Assembly (NCBI GenBank): GCA_905221115.1
Contig: CAJNBX010000005.1
Coordinates: forward strand, 69,544 to 133,543
Reading direction: 5' to 3'
DNA from: a bacterium
GTDB taxonomy: Bacteria > Bacillota > Bacilli > Lactobacillales > Streptococcaceae
DNA: 64,000 bases
Position 1 is the stretch's first letter. Each line of letters starts with the position of its first letter. Below are positions 43,729 through 52,219 of the stretch, piece by piece. The notes under the pieces are model-generated. The model was not told where the DNA came from. It searched no databases and worked only from the letters and a program-made list of their open reading frames with translations. Made by a program: the position numbers and the translations under genes.

Positions 43729-45416
43729 AGCGTTCTTCTCTCCTAGTCAGAATGGTTATTTCCATCTTTCTGGTCTTTCTCATTCTCCTAGCTCTTGTTG
43801 GGACTTTCTACTATCAATCTAGTTCTTCAGCCATTGAGGCTACCATTGAGGGCAATAGTCAAACAACTATCAGTCAGACTAGCCACTTTATCCAGTCTTA
43901 TATCAAAAAATTAGAAACCACCTCGACTAGTTTGACCCAGCAAACAGATGTCCTGGCCTATACTGCGAATCCAAGTCAAGACAAGGTCAAGGAAATCCGA
44001 AATCTGTTTTTGACCATCTTAAAGGCAGATCAGGACTTGAAAACTGTTGTTCTGGTGACCAAATCTGGTCAAGTCATTTCTACAGATGACAGTTTGCAGA
44101 TGAAAACTTCCTCTGATATGATGGTTGAGGATTGGTATCAAAAGGCTATTCATCAAGGAGCTAAGCCCGTTTTGACACCAGCTCGTAAATCAGATAGTCA
44201 ATGGGTCATTTCTGTCACTCAGGAACTTGTTGATGCAAAGGGAGCCAATCTGGGTGTACTTCGTTTGGATATTTCTTATGAAACTCTGGAAGCCTATCTC
44301 AACCAGCTACAGTTGGGTCAGCAGGGATTTGCTTTCATCATCAATGAAAATCATGAATTTGTATACCATCCTCAACATACAGTTTATAGCTCAGCTAGTG
44401 AAATGGAGGCCATGAAACCCTATATTGAGACAGGGCAGGGCTATACTCCAGATCACAAATCCTACGTCAGTCAAGAAAAGATTGTAGGAACAGATTGGAC
44501 AGTTATAGGCGTGTCTTCACTAGAGAAGTTAGACCAGGTTCGGAATCAACTCTTGTGGACCTTGCTTGGGGCTAGTGTCACATCTCTTCTTGCTTGTCTC
44601 TGTTTGGTATGGTTCAGTCTCAAGCGCTGGATTGCTCCTTTGAAGGATTTGAGAGATACCATGCTGGAAATTGCTTCTGGTAATCAGAATCTTCGTGCCA
44701 AGGAAGCTGGTGCTTATGAACTGAGAGAAGTGACTCGTCAGTTCAATGCCATGCTGGATCAGATTGATCAGCTGATGGCAGATGTGCGCAGGCAGGAAGA
44801 AACAACCCGTCAGTACCAACTTCAAGCACTGTCCAGCCAGATTAATCCGCATTTCCTCTATAACACCTTGGATACCATCATCTGGATGGCTGAATTTCAG
44901 GATAGTCAGCGCGTGGTTCAGGTGACCAAGTCCTTGGCAACCTATTTCCGCTTGGCGCTCAATCAAGGAAAGGATTTGATTTGCCTGTCTGACGAAATCA
45001 ACCATGTCCGCCAGTATCTCTTTATCCAGAAACAACGCTATGGAGATAAGCTGGAATACGAAATTGCTGAAAATCCTGCCTTTGATCATCTAGTCTTGCC
45101 CAAGTTAGTGTTACAACCCTTGGTAGAAAATGCCCTTTACCATGGCATTAAGGAAAAAGAAGGTCAGGGACATATTAGAGTTTCTGTTCAGAAACAGGAT
45201 TCAGGACTGGTCATCCGTATTGAGGATGATGGAGTTGGTTTCCAAGATGCTAGCGATAGTAGTCAAAGTCAGCTCAAACGTGGGGGAGTTGGTCTTCAAA
45301 ATATTGACCAACGGCTCAAACTTCATTTTGGAGAACATTACCAGATGAAGATTGATTCTAGGCCCCAAAAAGGGACGACGGTTGAAATATACATAAATAG
45401 AATAGAAACTAGCTAA
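43725..45416 (+). CDS. zmpS: YesM/LytS-type sensor histidine kinase (TCS09 / ZmpS type)
   Basis: 563 residues. A membrane segment at 9-30 and another near 272-292 flank an extracellular Cache-like sensor. HAMP follows, then the His_kinase domain with phospho-accepting His376 in QINPHFLYNTLD, and a C-terminal HATPase (VENALYHGIKE; EDDGVGF). It overlaps the regulator by 4 nt (ATGA). The signal is unknown. YesM-type kinases usually pair with AraC-type regulators, as here. Confidence 0.9.
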   Translation: MKRSSLLVRMVISIFLVFLILLALVGTFYYQSSSSAIEATIEGNSQTTISQTSHFIQSYIKKLETTSTSLTQQTDVLAYTANPSQDKVKEIRNLFLTILKADQDLKTVVLVTKSGQVISTDDSLQMKTSSDMMVEDWYQKAIHQGAKPVLTPARKSDSQWVISVTQELVDAKGANLGVLRLDISYETLEAYLNQLQLGQQGFAFIINENHEFVYHPQHTVYSSASEMEAMKPYIETGQGYTPDHKSYVSQEKIVGTDWTVIGVSSLEKLDQVRNQLLWTLLGASVTSLLACLCLVWFSLKRWIAPLKDLRDTMLEIASGNQNLRAKEAGAYELREVTRQFNAMLDQIDQLMADVRRQEETTRQYQLQALSSQINPHFLYNTLDTIIWMAEFQDSQRVVQVTKSLATYFRLALNQGKDLICLSDEINHVRQYLFIQKQRYGDKLEYEIAENPAFDHLVLPKLVLQPLVENALYHGIKEKEGQGHIRVSVQKQDSGLVIRIEDDGVGFQDASDSSQSQLKRGGVGLQNIDQRLKLHFGEHYQMKIDSRPQKGTTVEIYINRIETS

Positions 45417-45440
45417 CTCCCAGTCAATTCTGGGAGTTTT
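45416..45440 (+). terminator. Terminator of the two-component operon
   Basis: ACTCCCAG (45416-45423) pairs with CTGGGAGT (45430-45437), then T's. It starts at the last base of the zmpS stop codon. Confidence 0.8.
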
Positions 45441-45475
45441 ATGCAGGTTGGAGTAAGATTTTCAGGTTGTCTATC

Positions 45476-45504
45476 TTGCTAAAAACAAGAAAAAACGATA
45501 TGAT
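45476..45504 (+). promoter_or_regulatory. Promoter of the DUF436-zmpB unit
   Basis: TTGCTA (45476-45481), 17-bp spacer, TATGAT (45499-45504). Confidence 0.65.
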
Positions 45505-45530
45505 AGATAGTGATAAAAGAGGTATCAAGT

Positions 45531-46094
45531 ATGAAGGAAAAAGACATTCAAAGAGAGACAAGCCAGATTGTAGAAGATGTATTGGAAAAGGCCAATTTGA
45601 AGCAAGGATCTATCTTTGTTTTGGGCCTTTCTTCTAGTGAAGTGATAGGTGGTCAGATTGGCAAGGAATCCAGCCAAGAAATTGGCGAAATCATTGTGAA
45701 GACCATCCTAGATATCTTAGAGGAAAAAGGAATTCATCTAGCTGTTCAAGGTTGTGAACATGTCAATCGGGCCCTCGTTGTTGAACGTCAGGTTGCAGAG
45801 CAGTTTGGTCTGGAAATGGTCAGTGTCCTTCCTACCCTTCATGCAGGAGGTTCAGGTCAGTTGGCAGCCTTCAAGTTTATGCAAGATCCAGTTGAGGTTG
45901 AATTTATCAAGGCTCATGCTGGCTTGGATATCGGAGACACTGCAATTGGCATGCATGTTAAGCATGTTCAGGTTCCGATTCGCCCTCTTTTGAGAGAGAT
46001 TGGTCATGCCCACGTAACGGCGCTGGCTAGTCGTCCAAAATTAATTGGAGGTGCGCGTGCGCATTATCCACAAGATTCTATTAGAAAGTCGTGA
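45531..46094 (+). CDS. TIGR01440/DUF436 (YwlG) family protein
   Basis: 187 residues from the ATG at 45531 (AGAGGT RBS about 9 nt upstream). It matches the widespread YwlG family of unknown function: [43 protein letters not shown] and the C-terminal [13 protein letters not shown]. The fold is a small alpha/beta enzyme-like domain, cytoplasmic. Its stop codon overlaps a GTG that could start zmpB, so the two appear co-transcribed. The link to zmpB may be only positional. Confidence 0.9.
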   Translation: MKEKDIQRETSQIVEDVLEKANLKQGSIFVLGLSSSEVIGGQIGKESSQEIGEIIVKTILDILEEKGIHLAVQGCEHVNRALVVERQVAEQFGLEMVSVLPTLHAGGSGQLAAFKFMQDPVEVEFIKAHAGLDIGDTAIGMHVKHVQVPIRPLLREIGHAHVTALASRPKLIGGARAHYPQDSIRKS

Positions 46095-46096
46095 AA

Positions 46097-49000
46097 ATGA
46101 GAAAAACAAAACAACAACTAGAAAAAATCACCAAATATTCGATTCGTAAGCTAACTGTTGGGGTAGGTCCTGTAGCCATCGGAGCCTTCCTTTTTGGAGC
46201 CAGTGCCCTTTCAGTAGATAAGGTTCAAGCCAATGAAGTTGGCAGTGCTCATAGTGTTCATTACCGTTATTTGGCGGAGCAGGAATTGACCGAGTCTGAA
46301 AAAGCCCTGATTCACCATGAGGTTCCTACAGAATTTCAAGATGATGATATTCTATATGTAGTTTATCGTAAGAAGGCAACTAACAGTCAACAACTTCCAT
46401 ACACAGGAAGTAAGGAACTAGCCTTGGCAGGTCTTGGTTTGGCAACGGCTTCTCTAGCAGTCTTTTTGGTGTCCAAAAAAGGTCGCAAAGAGGTTCTAGG
46501 TGTTCTTCTGATTGGTTCTTTAGGAGCTAGCACCTTTGTACCTTACGGGACATTTGCATTTGAAAATAAAGAATTGCTTTCTTATAACCAAACTATTTCG
46601 GCCTCAACACATGAAGGTTTGGCTGAAGGGATTATCCATATTGATGGCTATGAGTACATTGGATACTTCAAGGAAGCAGAACTCCATCCCTCAAGATCAG
46701 CTTCAGCTGAGAAGCCTCAGTTGCCAGTAGAAAAGCAAAATGCAAATGAAATCGAGAAAACAGAAGTCGTTCAAGAAAGAACTGCTGTCACTCCAGAAAC
46801 TGTCATCGAAAAATCTGTAGTAGAGAATCCAGTTGCTCCTGCTGTTGAAGAAAAACCAGTTTCTGAGAAGCCTCAGGTTAGACAGGAAGAGAGCTTGGTG
46901 GAGATTCCTTTTGAAACGGTCACAAGTCCAGATGCGAATCTAGCAGAAGGAAAGACTCGTATCGTCACAGCAGGAGTAAAGGGTCAGCGTCGTCTTGTAA
47001 CTAAAGTATCGATGGTCAATGGTCAAGAAGTTAGAGAAGTCATTGAAGACCAAGTGGTTCAAAATCCTGTGCCGCAAGTCATTGCAGTCGGAACTAAGAA
47101 AGAGGTGCAACCTACCCCAACTCCAGTACCACAAGCTGAACCAACTCACCAAGTAGCTAAAGGTACGCAAGAAGAAGGAAAAGAAGGTCAAGCCTTAACA
47201 CAAGCTGAATTACCAGAGGCTCCAGTTGAAGTAAAAGGAACCCAAGAGGCAGGCAAAGAAGGTCAAGCCCTAACACAGCCAGAATTGCCAGAAGCTATAG
47301 TAGAGTCTAAAGGAACTCAAGAGGTAGGTAAGGAAGGTCAAGCTCTAACACAACCGGAACTACCAGAGGCTAAAGTAGAGTCTAAAGGAACTCAAGAGGT
47401 AGGTAAGGAAGGTCAAGCTCTAACACAACCGGAACTACCAGAGACTAAAGTAGAGTCTAAGGGAACTCAAGAGGTAGGTAAGGAAGGTCAATCCTTAACG
47501 CAACCGGAACTACCAGAAGCTATAGTAGAGTCTAAAGGAACCCAAGAGGAAGGTAAAGCAGGTCAAGCACTTGTTCAAGATCAATTACCTGAGTATAAGG
47601 TGACTGAGGGAACCCTTGTTGAAGAATCAACTACAGAAATTGATTACAAAACTGAAACGACTGAGGATCCAACTAAGTATACGGACGAAGAAACTGTCCT
47701 ACGAAATGGTGAAAAAGGAAGTCAAGTTACAAAAACAATCTATAAAACGGTAGAAGGTGTCAAAACTGACCAAGTTCTTTCAACTAGTACGGAAGTGACT
47801 AAGGAGCCTGTAAATCAACAGGTAAGCCGTGGTACAAAACCAATTGAAGGAACTCTTGTAGAGGAAAGCATTGAAAAGATTCCATTCGAAGAAAAGATTG
47901 AAGAAGATGCTCAACTGAAAAAAGGCTTAGAAGTTGTAGCTCAAGAAGGTAAAGAAGGTCAGAAAAAAATCACTAAGACCTTTAATACTATCAAAGGAGT
48001 TAAGACTGAGGATGCACCAAAAGTAACGGAAGAAGTAATTGAGGCCCCTCAAGACCGAATTTTGAAACGTGGTACCAAGACCTTTGAAAAACCAGTATTG
48101 ACCATCACTGCAGTTGAACCTAAGGATTTGAAACGTATTTCAGATGTTAAATACAGTCTAGAAAATCCAAGCAAGGCAGCCATTAAATCTATCACCTTAA
48201 CTCTGAAAAAAGGTGATGAGATTGTGAAAACATTGAATGTTTCACCTGACAACTTAACAGCTAACCTGACAGATTTGCAATACTACAAAGATTATAAGAT
48301 TGAAACTAAGATGGTTTATGACCGTGGTGAAGGCGATGAGGAAGTAGTTCTGAATGAAGAACCTCTAAGAATTGACCTCAAAAAAGTTGAAATCAAAAAT
48401 ATCAAAGAAACAAGCTTGATGAGTGTGGACGCTGACGGTAATGAAACAGATACTAGTTTGCTTACAGAAAAACCAGCTGATGTTGTCCCACTTTACCTAC
48501 GAGTTACAACTCACGACAACAAGGTTACACGACTTGCTGTTGACAAGATTGAAGAAGTAGAAAAAGACGGAAAAACTTTATATAAAGTTACTGCCAAAGC
48601 ACCAGACTTAGTTCAACGTAATGCTGATAACACACTTAGCGAAGAGTATGTTCATTACTTTGAAAAACAAAAAGCAAAAGAAGGTAATGTTTACTACAAC
48701 TTCAATGAGCTTGTAAAAGATATGAAAGCTAACCCTAGCGGTGAGTTCAAACTTGGTGCAGATCTAAATGCAGCTAATGTACCAACTCCAAATAAAGAGT
48801 ATGTTCCTGGTACATTTAAAGGTAAGTTATCAAGTGTTGAGGGACAACGTTATTCAATCCACAATATGACACGTCAATTATTTGGTGGTATTGAAGGTGG
48901 TTCGGTTAAAGATGTTAATTTAGCTAATGTCGATATTAATATGCCTTGGATTGATAACATTTCAGCTCTTGCTAGAACTGTTAAGAATGCTACTGTTGAG

Positions 49001-52000
49001 AATATTAAAGTAACTGGTAGCATAACTGGTAGAGATGGAATTGCCGGACTTGTTAACAAATTAGATAACGGCGGACAGCTTACTAATGTTGCTTATATCG
49101 GTAAACTTACTGGTGTAGGTGATAGAGGATGGGATTTCGCTGGTATGGTTGGTGAAATCTGGAAAGGTAATGTTGATAAAGGATATGTAGAAGCTGATAT
49201 AGTTGCTAATAAAGCTCGTATCGGTGGATTTGTCGCTAGATCAGATAACGGTTCTGATCCTAACGGAATTGGTAAATATGGTTCTGCTCGTAATGCTGTT
49301 ACGAAAGGAACTATTAAGGTAAATACACCTGTTGAAGTAGGTGGTTTCCTTAGTAAGAACTGGGCATGGGGTAAAGTTGCAGACTCTGTGTCTATGATGA
49401 AAGTTGAAAATGGTGAAGTGTTCTATGGATCTAAAGATATTGACGAAGATGGGGGATACTTCTCAAATAACGCTTTAGAACGTAACTTTATCGTGAAAGA
49501 TGTAAGTACAGGTAAACGTTCATTTAAATTCTCTGTTTCTAACCGAATTAAAGAAGTGTCTCAAGATGAAGCTGACCAGAAAATTGCAACATTAGGAATT
49601 ACGGCTAATGATTATGTTATCAATCCTCTTGTTTCAGATACATTAAATAATGTTAAACCAAAATCTGACACTTACAAAGATACTCAAGATTACGATGCTT
49701 CTCGTGAACTTGCATACCGTAATATTGAAAAACTTCAACCATTCTACAACAAAGAATGGATTGTAAATCAAGGAAATAAATTAGCCGCTGATAGTCCATT
49801 AATGACTAAAGAAGTATTGTCTGTAACTGCAATGAAAGGCAATGACTTTGTCACAGACCTTACAGATGCCGACCATATTATGGTTCACTACGCGGATAAG
49901 ACAAAAGATATCTTTACGATTTCTCCTAAGGACTCTCAAGTTAAGCAAGTAAAAGAGTACAGTGTCGCTGAGCTTGGTGAAGTTGTGTACACACCAAACA
50001 TGGTTGTTAAAGATCGTGCTGACTTAATCAGTGCTATCGAAAGCAAATTAAGTTCAGTTGAATTGCAATCTGACCCGATTTATCAACACTTGGGTAGAAC
50101 TGGTGGCAACAAAGTCAATGCAATTAAGGACTTGTACCTAGAAGAAAGCTTCAAGTATGTTAAAGATAATCTTACTCAATTCGTTACGAAGTTAGTAGAA
50201 AATGAAGATCACCAGCTTAACACTGATGAAGCTGCAAAACGTGCCTTGATTAAGAAAATTGATGACAATAAAGCTGCAGTTCTTCTCGGATTATCTTACC
50301 TAAATCGTTACTACGGTGTTAAATTCGATGACTTTAATATTAAAGAATTAATGCTATTCAAACCGGACTTCTATGGTAAGAATGTTAATGTGTTAGACTT
50401 CTTGATTAAAGTTGGTTCTAAAGAAAGTAACATTAAAGGTGATAGAACTTTAGAAGCTTATCGCGAAACGATCGGTGGAGTTATCGGTATAGGCGAGTTA
50501 AACAGTTTCTTAGACTATAATATGCGTCTATTCACAAGTGATACAGATTTAAACGATTGGTTCATAAAAGCTACTAAAGATAATGTATATATCGTTGAAC
50601 CTAAAACAACAACTCCTGAATTTGCTGATAAGAAACACAGAGCCTACGAGGGATTAAACAACGACATGCATGGCAAGATGATTCTACCACTTCTTAACTT
50701 GAAAGATGCTCATATGTTCTTAATCTCAACATATAACACTATGGCTTACAGTTCATTTGAAAAATACGGTAAGAATACTGCAGAAGAACGCGAAGCATTC
50801 AAAGCTGAAATCAATAAAGTCGCTAAGGGTCAACAAAATTACCTAGACTTCTGGTCTCGTCTATCATTAGATAAAGTTCGTAATCAACTGCTTAAGAGCA
50901 ATAACATGGTTCCAACTCCTGTGTTAGATAACCAAAATTATAAAGGAATCAGCACAGATAAATACGGACATACGAATAGTGGTAAAGACGTAGCACCTAT
51001 CCGTGAATTATACGGACCAACAGGACGTTATCATGCAACTGACTGGCGTATGGGAGCTGTAGCTCGTATTTACGGTAATCCTTATAAGGATGATTCAGTC
51101 TTCTTCATGGTTACTGATATGATTAGTGACTTTGGTATCTCAGCCTTCACTCACGAAACGACTCACGTAAACGACCGTATGGTTTACTTAGGTGGTTCTA
51201 GACACCGTGAAGGTACTGACCTAGAAGCATTTGCACAAGGTATGTTGCAATCACCTGCTGAAACAAGTCCAAACGGTGACTTCAAAGCACTTGGATTAAA
51301 CATGGCATATGAACGTCCAAATGACGGAAATCAATGGTATAACACAAATCCAAATGACCTTACATCTCGCGCTGAAATCGATCATTACATGAAAGGTTTC
51401 AACGATACTCTAATGCTTCTTGATTATCTTGAAGGAGAAGCTGTTCTTGATAAAGGCAGCAAAGAACTAAACAACGCTTGGTTCAAGAAAGTTGCTAAGA
51501 AATTACGTAACGCTAATACGAAGAACCAATACGATGAGGTTCGTGATTTGAATGCAGAAGAAAAAGAATATAACTTAACTTCTGTTAACGATCTAGTAGA
51601 CAAGAACTTCATGACCAAACACGGTCCTGGTAATGGTACTTATGACCCAACTGGATTTGGCTCTGCCTATGTAACGGTGCCTATCACTGCTGGTATCTAT
51701 GGTGGTAATACAAGTGAAGGAGCTCCAGGCTCTATGTCATTCAAACATAACACATTCCGTATGTGGGGTTACTTTGGATATGAAAAAGGCTTCTTAAACT
51801 ACGCTTCTAACATGTTGAAAAATGAGTCTAAACAGGCTGGTCATGCTACTCTAGGTGATGACTTTATCATTAAGAAAGTTTCTGATGGTAAATTTAAGAC
51901 TCTAGAAGATTGGAAGAAAGCATACTTCAAAGAAGTTGTTGATAAGGCTAAAGCAGGATTTAATGCTGTTGAAATCGATGGAACAACTTATAATAGTTAC

Positions 52001-52159
52001 GATGAATTAAAACAAGCATTTGCTGAAGCAGTTGATAAAGATAAAGCTACTCTTAAAAATGGATCAGTTAAATTTGATAATACTGTATCACTTAAAGAAA
52101 AAATCTTCAAGAAACTTCTTCAACAAACAAATAGCTTTAAAACTTCAATCTTTAAATAA
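46097..52159 (+). CDS. zmpB: Zinc metalloprotease ZmpB (M26 family surface protease)
   Basis: 2,020 residues from the ATG at 46097 (AGAAAG about 8 nt upstream; a GTG two codons earlier is an alternative). YSIRKLTVGVGPVAIGA is a YSIRK signal peptide. An N-terminal LPYTG (100-104) with two hydrophobic segments is the unusual wall anchor of this family. Six 25-residue repeats, two G5 domains and the M26 domain follow. The zinc site is HETTH (1686-1690) with the third ligand Glu about 20 residues on (EAFAQ, 1710). Members cleave host proteins; ZmpB contributes to inflammation. IgA1 protease and ZmpC/D are relatives, and this locus next to zmpRS and pabB fits ZmpB. Confidence 0.93.
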   Translation: MRKTKQQLEKITKYSIRKLTVGVGPVAIGAFLFGASALSVDKVQANEVGSAHSVHYRYLAEQELTESEKALIHHEVPTEFQDDDILYVVYRKKATNSQQLPYTGSKELALAGLGLATASLAVFLVSKKGRKEVLGVLLIGSLGASTFVPYGTFAFENKELLSYNQTISASTHEGLAEGIIHIDGYEYIGYFKEAELHPSRSASAEKPQLPVEKQNANEIEKTEVVQERTAVTPETVIEKSVVENPVAPAVEEKPVSEKPQVRQEESLVEIPFETVTSPDANLAEGKTRIVTAGVKGQRRLVTKVSMVNGQEVREVIEDQVVQNPVPQVIAVGTKKEVQPTPTPVPQAEPTHQVAKGTQEEGKEGQALTQAELPEAPVEVKGTQEAGKEGQALTQPELPEAIVESKGTQEVGKEGQALTQPELPEAKVESKGTQEVGKEGQALTQPELPETKVESKGTQEVGKEGQSLTQPELPEAIVESKGTQEEGKAGQALVQDQLPEYKVTEGTLVEESTTEIDYKTETTEDPTKYTDEETVLRNGEKGSQVTKTIYKTVEGVKTDQVLSTSTEVTKEPVNQQVSRGTKPIEGTLVEESIEKIPFEEKIEEDAQLKKGLEVVAQEGKEGQKKITKTFNTIKGVKTEDAPKVTEEVIEAPQDRILKRGTKTFEKPVLTITAVEPKDLKRISDVKYSLENPSKAAIKSITLTLKKGDEIVKTLNVSPDNLTANLTDLQYYKDYKIETKMVYDRGEGDEEVVLNEEPLRIDLKKVEIKNIKETSLMSVDADGNETDTSLLTEKPADVVPLYLRVTTHDNKVTRLAVDKIEEVEKDGKTLYKVTAKAPDLVQRNADNTLSEEYVHYFEKQKAKEGNVYYNFNELVKDMKANPSGEFKLGADLNAANVPTPNKEYVPGTFKGKLSSVEGQRYSIHNMTRQLFGGIEGGSVKDVNLANVDINMPWIDNISALARTVKNATVENIKVTGSITGRDGIAGLVNKLDNGGQLTNVAYIGKLTGVGDRGWDFAGMVGEIWKGNVDKGYVEADIVANKARIGGFVARSDNGSDPNGIGKYGSARNAVTKGTIKVNTPVEVGGFLSKNWAWGKVADSVSMMKVENGEVFYGSKDIDEDGGYFSNNALERNFIVKDVSTGKRSFKFSVSNRIKEVSQDEADQKIATLGITANDYVINPLVSDTLNNVKPKSDTYKDTQDYDASRELAYRNIEKLQPFYNKEWIVNQGNKLAADSPLMTKEVLSVTAMKGNDFVTDLTDADHIMVHYADKTKDIFTISPKDSQVKQVKEYSVAELGEVVYTPNMVVKDRADLISAIESKLSSVELQSDPIYQHLGRTGGNKVNAIKDLYLEESFKYVKDNLTQFVTKLVENEDHQLNTDEAAKRALIKKIDDNKAAVLLGLSYLNRYYGVKFDDFNIKELMLFKPDFYGKNVNVLDFLIKVGSKESNIKGDRTLEAYRETIGGVIGIGELNSFLDYNMRLFTSDTDLNDWFIKATKDNVYIVEPKTTTPEFADKKHRAYEGLNNDMHGKMILPLLNLKDAHMFLISTYNTMAYSSFEKYGKNTAEEREAFKAEINKVAKGQQNYLDFWSRLSLDKVRNQLLKSNNMVPTPVLDNQNYKGISTDKYGHTNSGKDVAPIRELYGPTGRYHATDWRMGAVARIYGNPYKDDSVFFMVTDMISDFGISAFTHETTHVNDRMVYLGGSRHREGTDLEAFAQGMLQSPAETSPNGDFKALGLNMAYERPNDGNQWYNTNPNDLTSRAEIDHYMKGFNDTLMLLDYLEGEAVLDKGSKELNNAWFKKVAKKLRNANTKNQYDEVRDLNAEEKEYNLTSVNDLVDKNFMTKHGPGNGTYDPTGFGSAYVTVPITAGIYGGNTSEGAPGSMSFKHNTFRMWGYFGYEKGFLNYASNMLKNESKQAGHATLGDDFIIKKVSDGKFKTLEDWKKAYFKEVVDKAKAGFNAVEIDGTTYNSYDELKQAFAEAVDKDKATLKNGSVKFDNTVSLKEKIFKKLLQQTNSFKTSIFK
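47159..47608 (+). repeat. Six 75-bp (25-residue) repeats in zmpB
   Basis: Units start every 75 bp from 47159. The consensus begins KGTQEVGKEGQALTQPELPE, followed by AxVES. The middle units are almost identical in DNA, while the first and last have drifted. This suggests unequal recombination and strain-variable length. Confidence 0.95.
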
Positions 52160-52168
52160 TCGAAATCT

Positions 52169-52203
52169 CTCATCTGCTTTGCAGATGAGGGTTTTCTTTT
52201 TTT
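52169..52203 (+). terminator. Terminator of zmpB
   Basis: CTCATCTGC (52169-52177) pairs with GCAGATGAG (52181-52189) across a 3-nt loop, followed by T's. The pabBC -10 lies 5 bp beyond. Confidence 0.9.
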
Positions 52204-52204
52204 G

Positions 52205-52213
52205 TGCTATACT
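52205..52213 (+). promoter_or_regulatory. Extended -10 promoter of pabBC (predicted leaderless)
   Basis: TGcTATACT (52205-52213). Exactly 6 nt separate it from the ATG (52220), so transcription should start at the A of AUG. There is no recognisable -35; that position falls in the zmpB terminator stem. Confidence 0.7.
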
Positions 52214-52219
52214 TAAGGT

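Noticed and set aside
44529..45089. 186-codon minus-strand open frame inside zmpS
   Set aside because: It is a shadow of the kinase frame, without RBS, promoter or recognisable domain.
47159..47608. Regular 75-bp direct repeats considered as a CRISPR array
   Set aside because: They are contiguous coding repeats inside zmpB.
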